The notes beneath the pieces are model-generated. The model had not been told where the DNA came from. It saw nothing but the letters and a program-made list of their open reading frames with translations, and ran no database searches. From NCBI GenBank assembly GCA_964535545.1, contig CAZHUT010000032.1:1-10217 (forward strand): DNA of 10,217 bases, written 5' to 3'. The DNA comes from DALYCO01 sp964535545. Lineage in GTDB: Bacteria > Patescibacteriota > Minisyncoccia > Phycocordibacterales > UBA9973. Position 1 is the stretch's first letter, and every line of letters starts with the position of its first letter. This document shows positions 1 to 5,460 of this stretch, piece after piece. The position numbers and the translations under genes were made by a program.

Positions 1-596
1 ACCCAAAGATTACGCAAAAGCTTGATGAAAAAGTATTTCAGCCGATTGATTTGGAAGATAATGGTAAGGAAGTATACACAGAAATCATTGAAGGCGTTTC
101 GCCATTTACCGTTCAAAATCTTTTTTATTCGTTTCGCACAACTTGGAAAGAAGACGATGTGCAACTCGATGTTGCATTTGTGGAACTTGTTGCGCTTGCC
201 GAGAAAGTCCTAGAGCGTCTGATCATTCGCGCACGAGACAGCGAAGAGGCTCGAGTTCTGGTGGATGCTGTATATCAAAAAACAGAAGACAAGCGAGTGA
301 TCGTTTTTGATACAAGCATGCCGGCTGAAGAGGTGCTCATGGAATATCCTGAACCGCTTTTTATGGTTCTTCCAAACACTGATGGCGGATGGAGACTCGT
401 TGGAGTTTCTGCTGAGCATAATTCATTCAAGCGACGCAAGGATATGCCAAAAGAATGGGCCGGTCTCATGAATGCCGATCTTGCAAAAGTCACAGGAGTT
501 GAAGATGCAGTTTTCTGCCACAATGGCCTCTGGCTTGCCGTGGCAAAATCAAAGGAAGGAATTCTTAAACTTGCTAAATTGGCGCTCGAAGCATAA
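1..596 (+). CDS. MYG1 / UPF0160-family protein, C-terminal part (5' end off the window)
   Basis: The reading frame is open to the left edge (first full codon at base 3), so about 197 residues of the C-terminal part are visible and the start lies upstream. The TTG at 51 is an internal Leu codon, not a start. The match to the MYG1/UPF0160 family (predicted metal-dependent hydrolase/exonuclease related to DHH phosphoesterases) rests on the C-terminal signature: GGWRLVGV, then a KDMPKEWAGL block, then AVFCHNGLWLAVAKSKEGIL before the final helix. These correspond to the family's conserved W-x-L/V-x-V, LP-x-x-W-x-G-L and IF-x-H-x-x-G blocks. The metal-binding His/Asp motifs of the family are N-terminal and would lie off the window, so catalytic competence cannot be judged. 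Eukaryotic MYG1 is described as an exonuclease acting on RNA. The bacterial role is not settled. The next gene begins 9 bases after the stop. Confidence 0.8.
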   Translation, partial: PKITQKLDEKVFQPIDLEDNGKEVYTEIIEGVSPFTVQNLFYSFRTTWKEDDVQLDVAFVELVALAEKVLERLIIRARDSEEARVLVDAVYQKTEDKRVIVFDTSMPAEEVLMEYPEPLFMVLPNTDGGWRLVGVSAEHNSFKRRKDMPKEWAGLMNADLAKVTGVEDAVFCHNGLWLAVAKSKEGILKLAKLALEA

Positions 597-599
597 AGT
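571..599 (+). promoter_or_regulatory. Possible promoter for the 606 gene, inside the end of the MYG1 gene
   Basis: TTGCTA (571-576) and TAAAGT (594-599, 4/6 to TATAAT) are separated by 17 bases, and the -10 ends exactly 6 bases before the ATG at 606. That matches the spacing before several other genes here. The -35 hexamer is identical to the one proposed before obgE. The elements lie in coding sequence and the -10 is weak, so chance is possible. Confidence 0.35.
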
Positions 600-605
600 A
601 GAACT

Positions 606-1028
606 ATGCCAGGCGGAATGGACAAATTGCCAAGAACTTCCAAAGTGAAAACTATGGAAGATGCAGAACGCGAACTCAATGAACGCGAAGGTATTCGTTC
701 AATGAAACAAGATCGGAAGCTTGAAGAAATTCCCGGTTATGAAGAAATGCTTAAAAAATATTATGCATGGATCAAGCTTCGTGCAGAAAAGAGCGACGTG
801 GTCAACAAACCCCTTCGTTTTTATCACTCAGACGCAGCGACTGCAAAGGCTCATGATATCAATCAGGCATTCGGTATGTCCGTAGCCACAGTTCCTCCTC
901 CAGTGAAGATCGGGCCTCGATATGAATACCGCATTGTATTGGACGAAACAGGAATAAAGGCGACATTCAAAGACATCATGAACGAGCAAGGCAAATTGCT
1001 TGAATCTCAGAAAGGTATTGCGGCGTAA
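606..1028 (+). CDS. Hypothetical protein, 140 residues, unrecognised
   Basis: I do not recognise a family. The N-terminal half (about residues 15-65) is very rich in Glu, Lys and Arg and looks helical. Residues 50-60 hold an aromatic helix (YEEMLKKYYAWIKLR). The C-terminal half contains a short Pro-rich stretch (VATVPPPVKIGP, about 93-104) followed by a probable beta hairpin (YEYRIVLDETGIKATF). There is no signal peptide, membrane segment or cysteine, so it is probably a small cytosolic protein. The ATG at 606 was chosen because a possible -10 ends 6 bases before it. An ATG at 618 is an alternative, but the GGCGGA before it is too close to act as a ribosome binding site. The gene follows the MYG1 gene by 9 bases and is closed by an intrinsic terminator overlapping its stop codon. 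Confidence 0.8.
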   Translation: MPGGMDKLPRTSKVKTMEDAERELNEREGIRSMKQDRKLEEIPGYEEMLKKYYAWIKLRAEKSDVVNKPLRFYHSDAATAKAHDINQAFGMSVATVPPPVKIGPRYEYRIVLDETGIKATFKDIMNEQGKLLESQKGIAA

Positions 1029-1050
1029 GCGGGCATAATAGCCCGTTTTT
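1028..1050 (+). terminator. Intrinsic terminator after the 606 gene
   Basis: The stem CGGGC (1030-1034) pairs with GCCCG (1041-1045) around the 6-base loop ATAATA. It can extend outward by a G-U and an A-T pair to 1028/1047, and a run of five T (1046-1050) follows. The last base of the stop codon is part of the outer stem. The T-run continues directly into the -35 hexamer of the obgE promoter. Confidence 0.85.
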
Positions 1051-1077
1051 GCTATTTTAGATATTTTGTGTTAGAAT
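1049..1077 (+). promoter_or_regulatory. Promoter of obgE (extended -10)
   Basis: TTGCTA (1049-1054), a 17-base spacer and TAGAAT (1072-1077) are visible. TG at 1069-1070, one base before the -10, makes it an extended -10 (TGtTAGAAT). The predicted start of transcription is near 1084, leaving a leader of only about 5 bases before the ATG at 1089. An overlapping AATAAT (1075-1080) is an alternative -10. There is no Shine-Dalgarno sequence. Confidence 0.65.
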
Positions 1078-1088
1078 AATTTCACTAT

Positions 1089-2075
1089 ATGGCATTCGTA
1101 GACGAAATCAGAATAACGGCTCGCGCCGGAAAAGGTGGCGACGGTGTTGTCCGTTGGCGTAAGGAAAAGTTTATTCCAAAAGGCGGGCCAGCTGGTGGCG
1201 ACGGAGGTAAGGGCGGTAAAGTTATCGTTCAGGCTGTTCGCAATATGCACACGTTGGCAAAATACAGCCACAAGAAGCACTTCATTGCCGAAAATGGTTT
1301 TCCAGGTGAAGGACGCAGCAAGCATGGCCGTGACGGCAAGGATATGGTTATTGATCTGCCGATTGGAAGTATTGTAACCAACATTGATACAGGTGAACGT
1401 TTCTCGCTCGAAAAAGAAGGCCAGAAAATTACGCTTTTGAACGGCGGCCGCGGCGGTATGGGGAATGAATTTTTCAAAAGTTCAATTCATACAACTCCGA
1501 CAAAATTTACCGTGGGCAAGCCTGGCGAAGAAAGTGATTTTGTTATTGAGCTTGAACTATTTGCAGATATTGGTCTTATTGGTTTGCCTAACGCAGGCAA
1601 GTCCAGCCTTTTGAATTCGATTACTAACGCTGAAGCAAAAATCGGTGATTATGCTTTTACCACACTTGATCCAAACCTCGGGGATTTTCACGGCTATATT
1701 CTCGCTGACATTCCAGGATTGATTGAAGGCGCAAGCGATGGAAAGGGTCTAGGTACAAAATTCCTGAAACATATCAAGCGAACAAAAAAACTGCTGCATC
1801 TCGTTTCATTTGAAAATGAAGTGGCAAAGACTGGTGGCATGATGAAAGTGTATAAGGAAATTCGCAAAGAATTGAAGGCTTACGGTCACGGTCTTGAAGA
1901 GAAGGACGAAATTATTCTCCTGACAAAAACCGATGTTGTTGAGGATTCAAAAATAATTGCAAAGAAAGTAAAGGAATTCGAAAAGCTCGGCAGGAAAGTG
2001 CTGACAATTTCATTGTACGATTCTGCTTCAATAAAAGCGTTTGAAAAGGAGCTCGTTACTCTCCTCAAGAAATAA
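1089..2075 (+). CDS. obgE: GTPase ObgE/CgtA (Spo0B-associated GTP-binding protein)
   Basis: This is an essential-type GTPase that binds the large ribosomal subunit and acts in its late assembly and in stress signalling (established for the family). Residues 1-158 are the glycine-rich Obg fold, with repeated GKGGDG-, GGPAGGDGG- and GGRGGMGN-type segments. The G domain follows: P-loop GLPNAGKS (165-172), switch I FTT (190-192), and G3 DIPGLIEG (207-214). G4 reads TKTD (279-282), where NKxD is usual. G5 is degenerate (ISLYD, 307-311, where an SA dipeptide is expected). At 328 residues it ends right after the G domain and lacks the C-terminal OCT or acidic extension of longer Obg proteins. The ATG at 1089 starts at the conserved family N-terminus (MAFVDE). 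It follows a terminator and has its own promoter, so it is probably monocistronic. About 68 bases separate it from gatB. Confidence 0.96.
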   Translation: MAFVDEIRITARAGKGGDGVVRWRKEKFIPKGGPAGGDGGKGGKVIVQAVRNMHTLAKYSHKKHFIAENGFPGEGRSKHGRDGKDMVIDLPIGSIVTNIDTGERFSLEKEGQKITLLNGGRGGMGNEFFKSSIHTTPTKFTVGKPGEESDFVIELELFADIGLIGLPNAGKSSLLNSITNAEAKIGDYAFTTLDPNLGDFHGYILADIPGLIEGASDGKGLGTKFLKHIKRTKKLLHLVSFENEVAKTGGMMKVYKEIRKELKAYGHGLEEKDEIILLTKTDVVEDSKIIAKKVKEFEKLGRKVLTISLYDSASIKAFEKELVTLLKK

Positions 2076-2080
2076 CCAAG

Positions 2081-2102
2081 GAGACATATAGTATTTTGTC
2101 TC
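2081..2102 (+). repeat. Short inverted repeat after obgE
   Basis: GAGACA (2081-2086) and TGTCTC (2097-2102) form 6-bp arms around a 10-base AT-rich loop. No T-tract follows, so it is a poor intrinsic terminator. It could be a processing hairpin, an operator half-site pair, or chance. Confidence 0.35.
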
Positions 2103-2109
2103 GTCAAGT

Positions 2110-2122
2110 AGGATAATATCCT
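2110..2122 (+). repeat. 13-bp palindrome upstream of the gatB -10
   Basis: AGGATA-A-TATCCT is a perfect palindrome with 6-base arms, centred at 2116, 10 bases before the gatB -10 box, where RNA polymerase would bind. As RNA it gives only a 5-bp stem with a 3-base loop, followed by TTATTTT, so it may instead be a weak terminator for obgE. An operator is equally possible. Confidence 0.35.
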
Positions 2123-2127
2123 TATTT

Positions 2128-2137
2128 TGTATATACT
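2128..2137 (+). promoter_or_regulatory. -10 element of the gatB promoter
   Basis: TATACT (2132-2137) ends 6 bases before the ATG at 2144, so a normally spaced transcription start would fall on the A of the start codon. A TG lies at 2128-2129, two bases rather than one before the hexamer. No good -35 is seen at 16-18 bases upstream. Confidence 0.55.
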
Positions 2138-2143
2138 TTCCCC

Positions 2144-3562
2144 ATGGCGCAACAGTATTTCACTACTATCGGCTTGGAAATTCACGCTGAGCTCAAAACT
2201 AACTCAAAAATGTTCTGCGGCTGCAAGAACGATCCGGACGAAGCGCGTCCGAATGCCAACGTCTGTCCAGTCTGTATGGCACATCCAGGAACACTTCCGG
2301 TCATCAACAAAGAAGCAGTCAAAAAAGTTATCCAGGTAGGTTTGGCATTGAATGGCCAAATCGCTGATTTTACCGAATTCGATCGAAAAAACTATTTCTA
2401 TCCTGACATTCCGAAAGCCTACCAGATCAGCCAATACAAATACCCGATTGTTGCAGGCGGCGAACTTGCAGGTGTGAAGCTTACACGCATCCATCTTGAA
2501 GAAGATACTGCAACATCAGATCATGAAAAGGGTGATTACTCACTTGTGGATTTTAACCGTGCTGGCGTGCCGCTCATGGAATTAGTGACCGAGCCGGTCA
2601 TTCACGACATAGACACTATCGGAAAATTTGCGGGCGAACTGCAGACTATTTTGCGCTACCTGAATGCCTCTGAAGCAAACATGGAAAAGGGTCAGATGCG
2701 CGTCGAGGTTAACATTTCAGTTTCAACCGAAGAGGGGAAGTTTGGCGTGCCAGTTGAAGTGAAGAACATCAACTCATTCCGCGCGGCTGAACGAGCTGCA
2801 CTGTACGAACAGAAGCGCATGATCGAACTTATCGAGGCAGGCAAAATCAATGAAATCGTCAAGGAAACTCGGGGCTGGGACGAAACAAAACAGAAAACAT
2901 TTTCACAGCGCCGCAAGGAATATGCTGAAGACTACCGCTATTTTCCGGACCCAGATCTTCCAAAGCTCATGCTTTCAGAAGCATTTGATCTCGGAAAGTT
3001 GAAAGCGGAACTTCCTGAACTTCCATCACAGAAGCGACTTCGCTACAGCGAACAATTCGGCATCAAAGCAGAAGACATCGAAAATTACATCGCAGACTTC
3101 GATCTCGCTGCATATTTTGAAGATGTGGTAACTGAACTTGGCAAAGACAAGGAAAAAATCAAGATCGCATCCAATTACATCAACTCTGATCTTGTGGGTC
3201 TTCAGAAAAAAGATTCAAATTTTGAATTTCCACATGCACATCAGTTAGCAGAACTCGTTTCAATGATCACGGAAGGTTCAATTTCTTCTCGTGCGGCAAA
3301 AGACATGTTGGTCACGCTCAAATCTGAAGATCGTTCTCCGCGCGCAATCGCCGAAGAACGCGGCTTGATCCAGAAAGAAAATCCCGAGGAACTCCGCGAG
3401 ATTGCGCAGAAAGTTATTGATATCAATCCAAAGATTGTTGCGGATTATAAGGGCGGTAAAGAAGCGGCGTTGATGGCGCTTGTGGGAATGATTATGAAGG
3501 AAACGAAGGGCGCTGCCAATCCGTCATTAGCAAAGAAGTCTCTCGAAGAGCTTCTTAAATAA
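2144..3562 (+). CDS. gatB: Aspartyl/glutamyl-tRNA(Asn/Gln) amidotransferase subunit B
   Basis: GatB is the tRNA-binding and kinase/transamidase subunit of GatCAB. That complex converts Glu-tRNA(Gln) and/or Asp-tRNA(Asn) to the amidated form using ammonia supplied by GatA. The 472 residues match the usual length of about 475. Visible hallmarks are the zinc-type cysteines CGC (25-27) and CPVC (41-44), the FDRKNYFYPDIPKAYQISQ block (about 84-102), the HLEEDTATSDH segment, and the VDFNRAGVPLMELVTEP block. The C-terminal 150 residues form the helical GatB/YqeY tail (SSRAAKDMLVTL, then NPKIVADYKGGKEAALMALVGMIMKETKGAANP). The ATG at 2144 fits the family N-terminus and the -10 box 6 bases before it. 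gatA and gatC are not adjacent, so the complex's genes are dispersed. The stop TAA shares its last A with the ATG of the next gene. Confidence 0.97.
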   Translation: MAQQYFTTIGLEIHAELKTNSKMFCGCKNDPDEARPNANVCPVCMAHPGTLPVINKEAVKKVIQVGLALNGQIADFTEFDRKNYFYPDIPKAYQISQYKYPIVAGGELAGVKLTRIHLEEDTATSDHEKGDYSLVDFNRAGVPLMELVTEPVIHDIDTIGKFAGELQTILRYLNASEANMEKGQMRVEVNISVSTEEGKFGVPVEVKNINSFRAAERAALYEQKRMIELIEAGKINEIVKETRGWDETKQKTFSQRRKEYAEDYRYFPDPDLPKLMLSEAFDLGKLKAELPELPSQKRLRYSEQFGIKAEDIENYIADFDLAAYFEDVVTELGKDKEKIKIASNYINSDLVGLQKKDSNFEFPHAHQLAELVSMITEGSISSRAAKDMLVTLKSEDRSPRAIAEERGLIQKENPEELREIAQKVIDINPKIVADYKGGKEAALMALVGMIMKETKGAANPSLAKKSLEELLK

Positions 3563-4350
3563 TGTTTTCATCAATTCTCAGTCTTTATATTTCCTTGATA
3601 GCATTTTCATCGCAAAATGCTCTTTGGGCGAAGCCGCTGCATATTCCACAGTGGCCATTCAGCATGCCGGCATCTGTAATGGTAACGGCTCAAAAGCCTG
3701 CAGCGACGGAAACGAAGAAAATTGTTCCGGAAAAGCTTGTTGACCTTGGCATTACTTTGCATCACCAGATCTACACACTTTCATGCGAAGCTGCTAGCTT
3801 GCAGATGGCACTTGAATACAAGGGTATTAGCAAAACTCAAGACCAGATCCTGGAGCAGATTGGCGTTAGCCAGCCATACAAGAGTTACTACAAGGACGGA
3901 ACAATGATCTGGGGTGATCCAAACCTCGGCTTTGTTGGCAATGTCAGCGGTCTTTTTTCAACTCCTGACGCGGGAATGTATGGGGCAACAGGCTGGGGTG
4001 TGAATAAAGACCCGATTGCCCGAGTCGCACAATCCTACCGGCCTGCAAGCGAGGCTTTTACAGGTTTTACGACCAAGGATGTGATTAGAGAGCTTGATGC
4101 GGGTAATCCACTTGTATTTTGGCATGTTCCTGACTCGTATGCGGCCGGCAGCATTAACTATCAAACCCCAGAAGGCAAAACAATTAGATTTTTCCGCAAC
4201 CATGTGGCCGTCATTTCAGGCTACAAGATCGTGGATGGCAGCACGTTTTTCCTTATTTCCGACCCGCTCTATGGCGAATATACGCTCACAGAAAGCACAC
4301 TGGCACGACGTATGGCCAAGTATGACGGCGATGTTGTAGTCGTCAGATAA
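3562..4350 (+). CDS. Secreted C39-like cysteine peptidase (Peptidase_C39_2 / YvpB-like)
   Basis: The 262-residue protein fits the papain-like C39_2 fold. The proposed catalytic residues are Cys75 in LSCEAASLQMAL, His214 in NHVAVISGY and Asp234 in ISDPLYG. Gln69 (HHQIYTLSC) is the likely oxyanion-hole residue. The WGDPNLGFVGNVSG segment (117-130) and GNPLVFWHVP (181-190) are also typical of the family. Residues 4-22 form a hydrophobic segment with a plausible cleavage site after LWA (23), followed by a Pro/Ala linker, so export is expected. Unusually, there is no Lys or Arg before the hydrophobic segment. An in-frame stop at 3556-3558 rules out any extension. The gene overlaps gatB by one base (TAATG), which implies translational coupling. 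The substrate is unknown. Cell-wall or extracellular protein cleavage is possible, and no bacteriocin transporter is nearby. Confidence 0.82.
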   Translation: MFSSILSLYISLIAFSSQNALWAKPLHIPQWPFSMPASVMVTAQKPAATETKKIVPEKLVDLGITLHHQIYTLSCEAASLQMALEYKGISKTQDQILEQIGVSQPYKSYYKDGTMIWGDPNLGFVGNVSGLFSTPDAGMYGATGWGVNKDPIARVAQSYRPASEAFTGFTTKDVIRELDAGNPLVFWHVPDSYAAGSINYQTPEGKTIRFFRNHVAVISGYKIVDGSTFFLISDPLYGEYTLTESTLARRMAKYDGDVVVVR

Positions 4351-4363
4351 AAAAGGGTATAAT
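4334..4363 (+). promoter_or_regulatory. Promoter of gap
   Basis: A perfect TATAAT (4358-4363) ends 6 bases before the ATG at 4370. A weak -35, TTGTAG (4334-4339), lies 18 bases upstream inside the end of the peptidase gene. AGGG (4354-4357) and CCCT (4366-4369) flank the -10 as a small inverted repeat. Transcription is expected to start at the A of the start codon. Confidence 0.7.
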
Positions 4364-4369
4364 GGCCCT

Positions 4370-5395
4370 ATGAAAACAATCAAAGTTGCCGTAAACGGCT
4401 TTGGCCGAATTGGCCGTGCATTTTTTAAATTAGCTTGGGAACGTCCAGAAATTGAAATCACAGTCGTTAATGATCTGGGCTCACTTGAATCTTTGGCATA
4501 TTTGCTCCAGTACGATACCGTCTATCGCAAATGGAATCACACAGTTACACATGACGGCAACGGTTTGATAATCGACGGCAAGCCAGTTAAATTTATTTCA
4601 GAAAAAGATACAACAAAACTTCCTTGGAAAGATCTCGAGATTGACGTCGTTGTTGAATCAACCGGACTTTTTGCGGCATATGACAAATCCGAATTTCATA
4701 TTACTCAGGGCGCTAAACATGTTGTCATTACCGCTCCAGCACATGATGTAGAAGATGAAGGCGTAAAAGGCGAGACAATTCTCGTCGGAGTAAACGAAGA
4801 CAAATTTGGCGTTTGCCCAATTACTTCAAATGCATCATGTACTACTAATGCCGCTTCACCTCTGATTGCAATCCTGCATGACACAATTGGTATTGAAAAA
4901 GCATTGCTCTCAACAACACACGGATACACTGCAACTCAGGCTCTCGTTGACGGCCCAAGCAAGAAAGACCTTCGCGAAGGACGCGCTGCAGCTCAAAATA
5001 TTGTTCCAAGTTCGACTGGAGCTGCAATCGCAGTGACTGAAGCTTTTACTGATCTCAAGGGACTTTTTGACGGAATTTCTCTTCGCGTCCCAGTTCCTGC
5101 AGGATCAATTGTGGATGTTACATTTATTGCGAAGAAAAATGTTACGGCTGAAGAGGTTAATAAAGTATTGAAAGATGCTGCTGCAAGCGAACACTGGAAA
5201 AATATCTTTGCCGTTACTGAAGAACCTCTAGTTTCATCAGACATTCTCGGCGAAACACATGCTTCAGTAGCAGATCTCGCCATGACACGTGTTGTCGGAG
5301 GCAATTTAGTCAAAGTTTTGGCTTGGTATGACAATGAAATGGGGTATACGCACACCTTAGTTGAGCACGTAATTAAGGCCGGCCAGAACCAATAA
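4370..5395 (+). CDS. gap: Type I glyceraldehyde-3-phosphate dehydrogenase
   Basis: This cytosolic glycolytic enzyme oxidises and phosphorylates glyceraldehyde-3-phosphate to 1,3-bisphosphoglycerate. Its 341 residues are the normal length. The Rossmann motif NGFGRIGR is at residues 9-16. Asp35 (VVNDL) is the usual determinant of NAD over NADP preference. The catalytic Cys157 lies in SNASCTTN (153-160) and the catalytic His184 in STTHGYTATQ. The phosphate-site block SSTGAA is at 214-219, and WYDNEMGYTHTLVEH (319-333) is the conserved C-terminal signature. The residue after CTTN is Ala161 rather than the frequent Cys, which is acceptable in the family. The ATG at 4370 is fixed by the conserved N-terminus and by the TATAAT box 6 bases before it. 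No strong terminator follows. It shares a substrate with the pentose phosphate enzymes encoded about 1.4 kb downstream. Confidence 0.98.
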   Translation: MKTIKVAVNGFGRIGRAFFKLAWERPEIEITVVNDLGSLESLAYLLQYDTVYRKWNHTVTHDGNGLIIDGKPVKFISEKDTTKLPWKDLEIDVVVESTGLFAAYDKSEFHITQGAKHVVITAPAHDVEDEGVKGETILVGVNEDKFGVCPITSNASCTTNAASPLIAILHDTIGIEKALLSTTHGYTATQALVDGPSKKDLREGRAAAQNIVPSSTGAAIAVTEAFTDLKGLFDGISLRVPVPAGSIVDVTFIAKKNVTAEEVNKVLKDAAASEHWKNIFAVTEEPLVSSDILGETHASVADLAMTRVVGGNLVKVLAWYDNEMGYTHTLVEHVIKAGQNQ

Positions 5396-5408
5396 CAAGC
5401 TCTGATAC

Positions 5409-5453
5409 TTGACAAAACGGCTTTTTTAGGTTAAAAATGCTAAAAAATACATT
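5409..5453 (+). promoter_or_regulatory. Promoter region of the 5460 gene (two candidate arrangements)
   Basis: A perfect TTGACA lies at 5409-5414. Seventeen bases later is TAAAAA (5432-5437), which would give a leader of about 16 bases. Alternatively, TACATT (5448-5453) ends exactly 6 bases before the ATG at 5460, as in neighbouring genes, but it has no good -35. The two cannot be separated by eye. Confidence 0.5.
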
Positions 5454-5460
5454 TTTAGCA
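5432..5460 (+). repeat. Nested, mutually exclusive inverted repeats overlapping the start codon
   Basis: TGCTAAAAA (5438-5446) pairs perfectly with TTTTTAGCA (5452-5460), a 9-bp stem with a 5-base loop whose last base is the A of the ATG. The overlapping TAAAAATG (5432-5439) is a perfect complement of CATTTTTA (5450-5457), giving an alternative 8-bp stem. Both use the same right arm, so only one can form at a time. It could be an operator or a start-site RNA switch. It lacks a terminator's T-tract. Confidence 0.6.

Noticed and set aside
51..53. TTG as start codon of the first gene
   Set aside because: The frame stays open to the window edge and the family is longer at its N-terminus. This is an internal Leu codon of a gene truncated by the window.
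275..679. 134-codon open frame on the minus strand
   Set aside because: It lies antisense to the MYG1-family gene and the start of the next gene. Its Ser-rich composition is typical of a reverse-complement shadow, with no promoter or recognisable domain.
2078..2083. AAGGAG, a Shine-Dalgarno-like sequence
   Set aside because: It lies about 60 bases before gatB with no start codon at a working distance and no short gene following it.
4354..4369. AGGG...CCCT hairpin before gap as a terminator
   Set aside because: It has only 4 bp and no T-tract on the plus strand. The six-A run before it would make a T-tract on the minus strand, but no minus-strand gene is present. It more simply flanks the -10 box.
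4993..5415. 140-codon open frame on the minus strand
   Set aside because: It is fully antisense to the well-conserved gap gene and has no family resemblance.
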